Shown here: in pieces, positions 15,103-21,830 of the stretch
Layout: every line of letters begins with the position of its first letter
Position numbering within the stretch: the first letter of the stretch is position 1
Assembly (NCBI GenBank): GCA_035710515.1
Contig: DASTDE010000001.1
Span: 558,001-622,000, forward strand
Origin: Candidatus Rubrimentiphilum sp.
Lineage (GTDB): Bacteria; Vulcanimicrobiota; Vulcanimicrobiia; Vulcanimicrobiales; Vulcanimicrobiaceae
Direction: 5' to 3'
DNA length: 64,000 nt
The notes under the pieces: model-generated
What the model saw: only the letters and a program-made list of their open reading frames with translations
What the model was told of the DNA's origin: nothing
Database searches by the model: none
Made by a program: the position numbers and the translations under genes

Positions 15103-16310
15103 TGAAAAAACTGCTGCTTGCAACAGCGGTTTGCGCGTTCGCCGTGCTGGGCCTTTCGGCCCAGCGCGCGAACGCGATGCCGCCGTTCGCACAATCCTAT
15201 GGAGTTGACTGCAACACTTGTCACACGATGGTCCCGGCGCTTAACGCGTACGGGCGGTATATTCAAAGGACCGCATACGCCGGCTTGAATTATCACGTGC
15301 TGAGGAGCTCGTCGCCATTTTGGATCAGCGAGCGCCTTCGCAGCAAGAGCACCGGCAGTCTGGATCGCTTGCGCCCCAATTTCAAGACCACGGCTGGTAA
15401 TGTGACCGTCGATGCAGTCGGCGCGCTCGGTCCGGCATGGACCTATCGCATCGAGCAGTCGCTCTACAGCAACAACATCGGCGGATCCGTCATGGGCCGC
15501 GCATGGGTAGGCTACAGCAACATCTTCCAGCGTCACGGTCATATCTCGGTTGGGAAATTGGATCCCGCCGTTCCGTCCTTCATGGCCGGCTGGCAAGACA
15601 CCACCGGCTTCGGCGGCAGCACCGGACTCAGCGTCGGCAAGCACAAGTATGCGTTCAGCAGCCCGCGCTGGGGCGCGCGCTTCGACTACGATGCCGAGAA
15701 CTTTGCCGTCGCGCTCTCTTGGGGAGCCGGCACAAGCGGCTTACTGCAAGCGGGAGACTTCAGTGTAAACCCTGGAACCGATAAGGTGTTCGACTGGACG
15801 GTTTCGTACGCGAATCCCGGCAAGCCGTTCGAAGCCGGCATGTACGGAGCCATGGGCGGGTTCGAGGTTTCGAACAAAATTCTGGATCGCTATAGCTTGG
15901 CGGGCTTCTACGCGCAACGCGATCCGTATCGCGGTTTCCCCGGAATCTTCGCCTACTATCAAATCTCGAACGATTCCAATCCTGGGTCCGCGCCGGTTGG
16001 TTCGCCGAAAAACGCGCTGCCGATTCCGGTAACCAGCCACAGCTACGCGTTCGAGATCTACCAAGGGTTCTTCAACGACCAGATCATGCTCGGATACCGT
16101 CCGCTCGAAATCGTGCAGTCGGGACTCGGCCCGATAACGCGGTTCGGCAACATCGACTTCGCCTCACGGATCCCGCACGCTCCGTATCTGTTCTTCAATG
16201 CGGAAGCGTCGTTCGGCGGAAGCTCGGCCGCGCCGTTCGGAAGGCCGACGTGGCAGTACGGACTGCGCTGGGCCGGTCCGATAGGGGACAACCCCTTCAA
16301 GATCCACTGA
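15102..16310 (+). CDS. Cyc2-like outer-membrane monohaem porin-cytochrome, copy 1
   Basis: The 402-residue protein has a signal peptide ending at about residue 25. One haem site follows at once: MPPFAQSYGVDCNTCHTMVP with C37 and C40-H41, then ALNAYGRYIQRTAY. The remaining 340 residues alternate polar and hydrophobic positions, are rich in Gly, Tyr, Phe and Trp, and end in aromatic strands, as expected for a beta-barrel. A PxFA-x-G-x2-CxxCH-x3-PxLN-x-(F/Y)G N-terminus on a 400-residue barrel is the layout of Cyc2-type fused cytochrome-porins, some of which oxidise Fe(II) at the cell surface. The donor here is not known. The start overlaps the cupredoxin stop. Confidence 0.78.
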   Translation: MKKLLLATAVCAFAVLGLSAQRANAMPPFAQSYGVDCNTCHTMVPALNAYGRYIQRTAYAGLNYHVLRSSSPFWISERLRSKSTGSLDRLRPNFKTTAGNVTVDAVGALGPAWTYRIEQSLYSNNIGGSVMGRAWVGYSNIFQRHGHISVGKLDPAVPSFMAGWQDTTGFGGSTGLSVGKHKYAFSSPRWGARFDYDAENFAVALSWGAGTSGLLQAGDFSVNPGTDKVFDWTVSYANPGKPFEAGMYGAMGGFEVSNKILDRYSLAGFYAQRDPYRGFPGIFAYYQISNDSNPGSAPVGSPKNALPIPVTSHSYAFEIYQGFFNDQIMLGYRPLEIVQSGLGPITRFGNIDFASRIPHAPYLFFNAEASFGGSSAAPFGRPTWQYGLRWAGPIGDNPFKIH

Positions 16311-16321
16311 GATCTACCTGA

Positions 16322-16348
16322 GGAAGGAGCGCGAATAGCGCTCCTTCC
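16322..16348 (+). terminator. Hairpin after first porin-cytochrome gene
   Basis: A perfect 11-bp stem (GGAAGGAGCGC with GCGCTCCTTCC) surrounds the loop GAATA 12 nt after the stop codon. No T-run follows. It separates the first and second cupredoxin/porin pairs and may be a terminator or an RNA-stabilising stem. Confidence 0.6.
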
Positions 16349-16387
16349 CTCACGCTCTGAATTCGCGCACGGTAAGGAACGGATCAT

Positions 16388-16729
16388 ATGAAAAAATCTC
16401 TCTCCCTCGCCCTCATGCTTGCGTTTATGAGCCCACTTGCCGCGTGGAGTCACCCAAGCATCGATGTCGTAGCGTCCAATTGGAAATTTACGCCCGATAC
16501 GATTACCGTTCATCTCAACGAACCGACTACGTTACGATTGACTTCGAGCGAAGGAGTTCACGGGATCGAATCGGCCGACTTGGGCATTCCCAAAACAATC
16601 ATCCCCCCGCAACGCTTTGTGACTGTTGCGTTCGTTCCCAAGAAGTTAGGGACTTATAAGGTATACTGCGCGGTCATCTGCGGCGCGGGGCACCCCAATA
16701 TGATACTTATTGTAAAGGTCGTGCAATAG
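16388..16729 (+). CDS. Secreted CuA-motif cupredoxin, copy 3
   Basis: This 113-residue protein has a signal peptide (LSLALMLAFMSPLAAWS) and one cupredoxin domain. Predicted ligands are H58 (GVHGIES) and C94-AVI-C98-GAG-H102-PN-M105, the CuA spacing without the usual Glu. An AAGGA Shine-Dalgarno sequence precedes the ATG, unlike copies 1 and 2. It is followed after 2 bp by the second porin-cytochrome gene, repeating the pair at 14728/15102. The two pairs probably arose by tandem duplication followed by divergence. Confidence 0.86.
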   Translation: MKKSLSLALMLAFMSPLAAWSHPSIDVVASNWKFTPDTITVHLNEPTTLRLTSSEGVHGIESADLGIPKTIIPPQRFVTVAFVPKKLGTYKVYCAVICGAGHPNMILIVKVVQ

Positions 16730-16731
16730 TC

Positions 16732-17919
16732 ATGTTCGATCGCATGCAACGCGCCATTCTATCGGCGGGACTAGTCGCTGCTGCCCTTACCCTTTCGGTG
16801 CCGGCACCGGCTATCGCCATGCCTATTTTTGCAAAGGCCTACGGTTTGCAGTGCAGCGCCTGCCACACGCTGGTGCCGGCGCTCAACGCGTACGGCCGGT
16901 ACGTTCAGCGCACCGGTTACGCTTCGCTCAATCGCGATGTGCTAAAAGATCACTTGCCGTTTTGGCTCGGCGAACAAATCAACGGCGACAGTACCGGCGG
17001 TGTTAGCCGGAATTCGGACACTGCCAAGATTTCGGCGGGGAACGTAGCCATCCACGGCGCGGGTTATCTGGCGCCCGACATCACCTATCACGTTCAGCAA
17101 TGGCTGCTTGAAAGCGATCGAACCGGCGGTTCTCTGGATACCGCCTGGGTAACCTATAACAACCTCTTTCATCGCGACGGCCACCTGTTTGTTGGAAAGA
17201 TTGAAGCGCCTGCGCCGTCGCCGTTCAGTCAATGGTTTGATATTTCGGCCTTTTCATCGGCCGGCATCACCGTTGGCGAACACACGTATCAGCTGGACGC
17301 AAACCGCTGGGGCGTCAAACTCGCTTACGTTCACGGTCCATGGGACGTCGAGGGCGGTTGGCTGTTGAGCGGAAACGGTTTACCCGGTGCTCCCGATTTT
17401 GATACTGTGCCCGGAACAGACAAGACGTTTCAATGGAAGCTCGCTAATGCATCAGGTGACCGTCCGTACGAAGCCGGGTTGTATGGAAGCTCGGGAAGCT
17501 TTATCGTCTCGACCGGCGACGCCGACCGGTACAATTCTATCGCCGGATACTTTCAGCTCGATCCGAACTCGCACGGAGTCCCCGGTTTCTTGTCGATCTA
17601 CCAGTTAGGAAACGATAGCAATCCGGGACTTGACGCAGACGGAAATCAACTCGCCGCTGCGCGCAGCCGTGCATTCAGCGCGGAGATCTACGAACCGCTA
17701 TTTAACAACAATGCCCTGATTGGCTACCGAACCGAGTACACGGACGACGGTTTAGGTACGCTGACTCACTTCGGCAATGTCGACTTCGCCTTCACGGTTC
17801 CTCACGTGCAGTACTTGCATGGGTACATCGAAGCCTCACTTGCGGGGAGTTCCGGAACCGAAAATGACACGCCGGCGTGGCGCTGGTTCCTTTGGTGGAC
17901 GACCCCGCTTGGCCGCTGA
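16732..17919 (+). CDS. Cyc2-like outer-membrane monohaem porin-cytochrome, copy 2
   Basis: This 395-residue paralogue of the gene at 15102 has a signal peptide (AAALTLSVPAPAIA) followed by MPIFAKAYGLQCSACHTLVP with haem ligands C41, C44 and H45, then ALNAYGRYVQRTGY. A barrel-like region follows, sharing the blocks GHLFVGKIE (GHISVGKLD in copy 1), GLYGSSGSF, NDSNPGLDADG and HFGNVDFAFTVPH. The conserved N-terminal haem block and the more divergent barrel fit a common electron-transfer function with different surface properties. It ends directly against the convergent SRPBCC-like gene with no gap. Confidence 0.78.
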   Translation: MFDRMQRAILSAGLVAAALTLSVPAPAIAMPIFAKAYGLQCSACHTLVPALNAYGRYVQRTGYASLNRDVLKDHLPFWLGEQINGDSTGGVSRNSDTAKISAGNVAIHGAGYLAPDITYHVQQWLLESDRTGGSLDTAWVTYNNLFHRDGHLFVGKIEAPAPSPFSQWFDISAFSSAGITVGEHTYQLDANRWGVKLAYVHGPWDVEGGWLLSGNGLPGAPDFDTVPGTDKTFQWKLANASGDRPYEAGLYGSSGSFIVSTGDADRYNSIAGYFQLDPNSHGVPGFLSIYQLGNDSNPGLDADGNQLAAARSRAFSAEIYEPLFNNNALIGYRTEYTDDGLGTLTHFGNVDFAFTVPHVQYLHGYIEASLAGSSGTENDTPAWRWFLWWTTPLGR

Positions 17920-18375
17920 CTAAGAGCTGACGCCGCCTCGTCTGCTCGCCCTTTCAGCGTCCCACTTTCGTTCGATCCGCGCGCACAAATCGGCGAGCAC
18001 TCTTTTCATTGTGATTCGAGCTATCTGCTGTCCCGCAACGGCATCGAAAACTGCACCGGAAAATCCAAATGGCGGCTTGTATCGGCCATGCAGACTTAAT
18101 TCGGCGCCGCGGCCGCTGGGCCGCGCCGTCAATACACCTTGGAAATCCGGAAACATGCCGCGATGACGCGGCTTCCAGGCCAGCAGCAGCGCATCGTGGA
18201 GGCGAACCTCATCGCTACGATCGTCGACGACGGCAGTTCGAGCGTCCACGCTTTCCGAAACGACCGGCACCGGTGAGACGTGCATCCCGGGGCTCTCGTT
18301 CATCGCCTTCTCGGCAAATTCAATCACCGCGGAAAATGGACACGCGCAATATCGCGTAGCGCGAATTTCCCTCAT
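17920..18375 (-). CDS. SRPBCC-like protein, paralogue C (divergent)
   Basis: This 151-residue protein is distantly related to those at 9983 and 18386. It keeps the N-terminal CACPF, the block FPDFQGVLTARPSG, the turn GRYKPPFGFSGAVFD and the final helix QQIARITMKRVLADL. The central region has an extra segment around MHVSPVPVVSE. The frame is open to 18486, but AGGAGA eight bases before the ATG at 18375 marks the start. It lies 10 bp after the paralogue gene at 18386 and is probably co-transcribed. Ligand and role unknown; START/SRPBCC fold suggested by pattern only. Confidence 0.65.
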   Translation of the reverse strand: MREIRATRYCACPFSAVIEFAEKAMNESPGMHVSPVPVVSESVDARTAVVDDRSDEVRLHDALLLAWKPRHRGMFPDFQGVLTARPSGRGAELSLHGRYKPPFGFSGAVFDAVAGQQIARITMKRVLADLCARIERKWDAERASRRGGVSS

Positions 18376-18385
18376 ACCCGGTCTC

Positions 18386-18841
18386 CTATTTTTTCGCCGC
18401 TTCCTCTTCGTTGAACCGCGTTTCCATATGATCCGCGATTTGCTGAAGAAGTGCGCGCGCGGTGGTCGCAGCGATACGTGAACCAAGTGCGAAATCGAAT
18501 ACTTCCCCGACTGCGCCCAGAGGCGGCACGTACTCTCCGCGCAATTCGAGTAACGAATTGCGATAACTATCGTCTGCGCGCACCGTGAGCTCGCCGTCGA
18601 AATCGGGATATGGCCCGCCGCCCTCCGGCGTCCAACGGATGAGCCATGGCTCGTCGAAATGCATCGCGTCGCTGCCGTGCTTGTACGTGACCAAAACTGG
18701 TTTCGCCAGCGCTCCTGCGGTGAGGCCGAGAGTCGTAACGCGGTTATCCTTGGCGACGGCTTCCAGGGATTCGTGCAAATACTCGCGCGCGCGATGATAC
18801 GGGCATTTTGTGGGATGGCTTTCGTAGACGTGCGTTGCCAT
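18386..18841 (-). CDS. SRPBCC-like protein, paralogue B
   Basis: This 151-residue protein is clearly similar to the one at 9983. Shared blocks are KCPYHRAREYLHESL, FDEPWLIRWTPEGGG, PYPDFDGELTVRADDSYR, LELRGEYVPPLG and GSRIAATTARALLQQIADH. The fold looks like START/SRPBCC, with a long C-terminal helix. The repeat of this family on both sides of the oxidase/porin island, always on the minus strand, suggests they belong to the same functional group. It may be a lipid- or cofactor-binding or co-regulatory protein. An AAGGG sequence precedes the ATG. Confidence 0.68.
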   Translation of the reverse strand: MATHVYESHPTKCPYHRAREYLHESLEAVAKDNRVTTLGLTAGALAKPVLVTYKHGSDAMHFDEPWLIRWTPEGGGPYPDFDGELTVRADDSYRNSLLELRGEYVPPLGAVGEVFDFALGSRIAATTARALLQQIADHMETRFNEEEAAKK

Positions 18842-18893
18842 GGTTACCCTTAAGCCGGGCGTTCCTCCCTAAGCGATATGGCGGTTCCTGTAG

Positions 18894-18899
18894 TATAGT
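18894..18899 (+). promoter_or_regulatory. -10-like box six nt before small ORF
   Basis: TATAGT, six bases (GTGAGC), then ATG at 18906. No Shine-Dalgarno sequence is present. Confidence 0.45.
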
Positions 18900-18905
18900 G
18901 TGAGC

Positions 18906-19085
18906 ATGTCCTTGCTCACCAAACTGCGCGAACTCCTTGGAATCGGGCGAAAGAAGCCAGGCCGCGTGCTGCGCAAACCGCAGCCGCCGGATGACGCGCA
19001 AGGGTCGGCGGGCGTGCCCGCAAAGATTCCGCCGCGGGTGCCCACGCTTTCCGGCGCAAACGCCCTCCCATTCCCACCGGAGTGA
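18906..19085 (+). CDS. Small basic Pro-rich protein, hypothetical
   Basis: This 59-residue frame begins MSLLTKLRELLGIGRKKPGR and continues with a Pro-rich tail (PQPPDDAQG, VPAKIPPRVPTLSG). There is an amphipathic N-terminal helix and no other domain. It is preceded by a TATAGT box six bases before the ATG, and its TGA overlaps the GTG start of the acetyltransferase gene (GTGA). These two facts support expression, but I know no homologue. It may be a leader for the acetyltransferase. Confidence 0.5.
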   Translation: MSLLTKLRELLGIGRKKPGRVLRKPQPPDDAQGSAGVPAKIPPRVPTLSGANALPFPPE

Positions 19086-19624
19086 CGACCAGCGTTGCGC
19101 ACGCGCTACAAACTGCGCGTCTGGATTTAGAGCCCATTACGCCGAAGCATGCGGATGAAGCGTGGCCGCATCTTGACGATTCGGAAATGTGGACGTTCTT
19201 CCCGAGTTTGCGTCCAAAATCGTGCGAGCATTTACGCGCGATTTACGATTTGTGGTCGAATCCAGGTCATGTGAAAGGCGAGGTTCGCGAGAACTGGGCG
19301 TGTCGCAACCGGATTAGCGGCGGGCTCGTCGGCACGGTTCAAGCCACAATCTTTCCAGATCAAAGCAACGCTTACATCGCGTACGGAATATTTGCGGCTT
19401 GTCAACGCAAAGGGTACGGGCGTGAAGCGGTGGCTACGGTGGTGTCGCATCTGCTTGACGTGCACGACGTAGAGCGCGTTTACGCGGAGATGGATACACG
19501 CAACAACGCTTCGTTTCGCCTCGTGGAATCGCTCGGGTTTCGGCGCGTCGAGACGCGAGCAGCGGTCGTGCGGGGTCACGGCAACGACGGCGACGAATAC
19601 CTGTACGAACTCAAAAGTAGATAG
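19082..19624 (+). CDS. GNAT-family N-acetyltransferase (RimJ/RimL-like)
   Basis: The 180-residue protein has the RimJ/RimL-type N-terminus TARLDLEPITPKHADEAW and acetyl-CoA binding motif A around YIAYGIFAACQRKGYGREAV. The typical end is AEMDTRNNASFRLVESLGFRRVE. Members acetylate N-termini of ribosomal proteins or small molecules such as antibiotics; the acceptor here is unknown. The start is a GTG that overlaps the stop of the preceding small gene. Confidence 0.88.
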   Translation: MTTSVAHALQTARLDLEPITPKHADEAWPHLDDSEMWTFFPSLRPKSCEHLRAIYDLWSNPGHVKGEVRENWACRNRISGGLVGTVQATIFPDQSNAYIAYGIFAACQRKGYGREAVATVVSHLLDVHDVERVYAEMDTRNNASFRLVESLGFRRVETRAAVVRGHGNDGDEYLYELKSR

Positions 19625-19633
19625 AAGGGTGTA

Positions 19634-20209
19634 ATGATTCAAAGAACATGTTGTAGAATTGTCCTCATCATCGCCGGTCTGGCAATGATGACGCGCCCCG
19701 CTCTATCGCAGGATGTTGTCGTGGAGCACCACACGCAGCAGGTTGTGAGAACCGCCTTTCATGCTAAGCCATTCCCGCAGCTCGTCTCGCTCGACGGGGG
19801 TGCAGTCCCGCCGCCCGCCTCTTTTAGAGATTGCGATCCGGGAGAATTGGCGATGGTGCGCGCGGCGGGAGATCTTGTCGCAAAACTCGTGCAAGAAGAA
19901 GGCGGCGGAAGAAAATGGAGCGCCGCGAGCACGACAGCGCCGTTAAGCGAATCCCAATATGGATTCGATGCATCTGTCCTGCCGTCGCCAAACGGATCGT
20001 ATGTGATCCGGGTTGGGCTCTCTGGTTCTCAGCCGGATGTATTTATGAAGGGCCTCGCGGCCTTCGGCGATTGCCTGACCGTGAGTTTCGGCAGCGAAGA
20101 GCGCGCCACGCAGCTCGGCTTACTCCCGCTTCCCCGAACTGGACTCACCATCGCGCAATACGCGCCGACGGTGGGCTTTTACATCATCCGAATACCGTTC
20201 CGGCGCTAG
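19634..20209 (+). CDS. Secreted protein of unknown function
   Basis: This 191-residue protein has a signal peptide (IVLIIAGLAMMTRPALSQ) and a mature domain with no motif I can name. Two Cys (FRDCDPGE and FGDCLTVSF) could form a disulfide. The ATG follows a GAAGGG Shine-Dalgarno sequence 10 bp after the acetyltransferase gene, so it may share its transcript. Its stop overlaps the convergent gene by four bases (CTAG). Confidence 0.6.
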   Translation: MIQRTCCRIVLIIAGLAMMTRPALSQDVVVEHHTQQVVRTAFHAKPFPQLVSLDGGAVPPPASFRDCDPGELAMVRAAGDLVAKLVQEEGGGRKWSAASTTAPLSESQYGFDASVLPSPNGSYVIRVGLSGSQPDVFMKGLAAFGDCLTVSFGSEERATQLGLLPLPRTGLTIAQYAPTVGFYIIRIPFRR

Positions 20210-21153
20210 AGCGAGGGTTCCATCAGCGGCGGCACGCCCGTTTCCTGGTTGGACGCGAACGTTGACAACGGGGAGTACGCGGGGATCCGGTCCGCGACCA
20301 CGCTTTCGAAAGCGACCGTAGCCGAATCGTAGGTACGTCGCGCCAGCACGAATCGCTGATCGGTGTGCTCCGCTGCGATGTACGGTGCGCCATTGATCTG
20401 ACGGAACGACACCATCCAACGGGTATCTGTCATCCCTCCCTGTGTAAAGTTGCCCTGCGTTGCCAGCTGATCCGTTGCAAACGAACGGGTGTCGATCCAA
20501 AGCTCTCGCAAGCGGTACCGGCCGGGATCGCGCACAGGCTGCAATCCCAAGTGATAATCGGAGTGACCGTTCATCATAACGATACCGTTGATGGTGATGA
20601 CGTACGATCGCCGCACAACTTCAACGCTTGCGATCGTTTTTAGTCCCGAGTCAGTTGACGGCTGCCGCCTTGCCGGCATGGGATCGCAAAACTCGCGGCG
20701 GATTTCCGCTACAAGCTCTTCGCTATTGGCATCAGGGGCGCGTGGCTGGTACGTACTTATTCCGAAGGAGTAATTTGGCGCAAGTACCGGCACTCCGAGG
20801 TAGTCAAAGGTTTGCTCTGGAGCACTGAGCGGGACGTGGCCGCCAAAAGGACTGAAGAAGACGCTGATGCCATGCGGCGTGTACGGATGAGCTAGCTCTT
20901 CATCGCTAACCGCCGTTACGTTAACCTGATTCGCGAGGGCGTCGTAATATGAGTGATAGTGTGCAGCGGAAGTGACTCCGCTCCGCGAGACGGTGACAGC
21001 AACGACATAAGACAGTTGCGAGGGATAGGAGGCCGATTCCCAGCGCGTTCGCGCCGCGGCAAAGACAGCGTACGGGTCTTTCAAGATGATCGGCGGCGCG
21101 GACGTGGGCCGGAGCGCGATTGCGCATGCGCCGATCGCTGCCAGGTGGAGCAT
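20206..21153 (-). CDS. Secreted protein of unknown function (LolA-like region possible)
   Basis: This 315-residue protein starts with a short hydrophobic segment (LHLAAIGACAIAL). The region YDALANQVNVTAVSD followed by YHLGLQPVRDPGRYRLRELWIDTRS resembles the lipoprotein-carrier-like domain also present at the N-terminus of the retropepsin-like proteins in this window (compare VEVWIDRATHLV). No catalytic residues are evident. A TACAAT box lies eight bases before the ATG. Function unknown; a periplasmic role is likely. Confidence 0.58.
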   Translation of the reverse strand: MLHLAAIGACAIALRPTSAPPIILKDPYAVFAAARTRWESASYPSQLSYVVAVTVSRSGVTSAAHYHSYYDALANQVNVTAVSDEELAHPYTPHGISVFFSPFGGHVPLSAPEQTFDYLGVPVLAPNYSFGISTYQPRAPDANSEELVAEIRREFCDPMPARRQPSTDSGLKTIASVEVVRRSYVITINGIVMMNGHSDYHLGLQPVRDPGRYRLRELWIDTRSFATDQLATQGNFTQGGMTDTRWMVSFRQINGAPYIAAEHTDQRFVLARRTYDSATVAFESVVADRIPAYSPLSTFASNQETGVPPLMEPSL

Positions 21154-21269
21154 GCGACCTCATTGTAGCGCAGCCGGCGCCGCCACGCTACTCTGTGCGG
21201 GCCTTGCGGCCTGCAGGCCTCGCTGAGCGCAGGACGACACGTAGCTAAAACGAACCATGAGCCGCGCCC
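21154..21269. promoter_or_regulatory. Divergent promoter region before tdk
   Basis: This 116-bp gap holds the TACAAT box (21162-21167, minus strand) of the secreted-protein gene and a perfect 12-bp palindrome GGCCTGCAGGCC at 21208-21219. No clear promoter for tdk can be named. Confidence 0.35.
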
Positions 21270-21830
21270 ATGGCCAAACTCTATTTCCGATATTCCGCGA
21301 TGAACGCAGGCAAGTCTACCGCGCTTTTGCAAGTCGCGCACAACTATGAAGAGCATGGCCGGAAGGTTCGCATTTTTACGGCCGAGATCGATAATCGCTT
21401 CGGCAAAGGCATCGTCACGTCGCGTCTCGGCCCGCAGCGCAACGTCGAAACCTTCAATGAAGCGACGGAATTTACAAAGGCGCTGGGCGATGTCCACGAT
21501 CTCTCGTGCTTGCTTGTTGACGAAGCACAGTTCCTAACTGTCGAGCAAGTGCGAGATCTTCATCGCATCGCGCATGTGAGCAACGTTCCGGTGATTTGCT
21601 ACGGCCTTCGCAGCGATTTCCTGGGCAACGCGTTCCCCGGGTCGGCGCTCTTGTTGACGCTGGCGGACAGCATCGAGGAGATAAAGACAATTTGCGCCTG
21701 CGGACGCAAGGCCACGATGAACGTTCGCATCGACGAAACAGGAAAACGCATCACGCAGGGTTCGCAGATCGCCATCGAAGGCGAGACGCGCTACATCCAG
21801 ACCTGCGGGCGCTGTTTTTACAATCCTTAA
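21270..21830 (+). CDS. tdk: Thymidine kinase (type II)
   Basis: The 186-residue protein is closely similar to enterobacterial Tdk: it begins MAKLYFRYSAMNAGKSTALL, which contains the P-loop. It also has YTAEID-like FTAEIDNRFG, the catalytic-acid strand LLVDEAQFL, CYGLRSDF, and the zinc site CACGRKA with CGRCF near the end. It phosphorylates thymidine to dTMP for nucleotide salvage. The C-terminus ends just after the last Cys pair, slightly shorter than E. coli Tdk. The stop shares TTAA with the convergent gene. Confidence 0.95.
   Translation: MAKLYFRYSAMNAGKSTALLQVAHNYEEHGRKVRIFTAEIDNRFGKGIVTSRLGPQRNVETFNEATEFTKALGDVHDLSCLLVDEAQFLTVEQVRDLHRIAHVSNVPVICYGLRSDFLGNAFPGSALLLTLADSIEEIKTICACGRKATMNVRIDETGKRITQGSQIAIEGETRYIQTCGRCFYNP

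Noticed and set aside
21208-21219. Perfect palindrome GGCCTGCAGGCC before tdk
   Set aside because: Could be an operator, but it is GC-rich, unplaced relative to a promoter and has no second copy.
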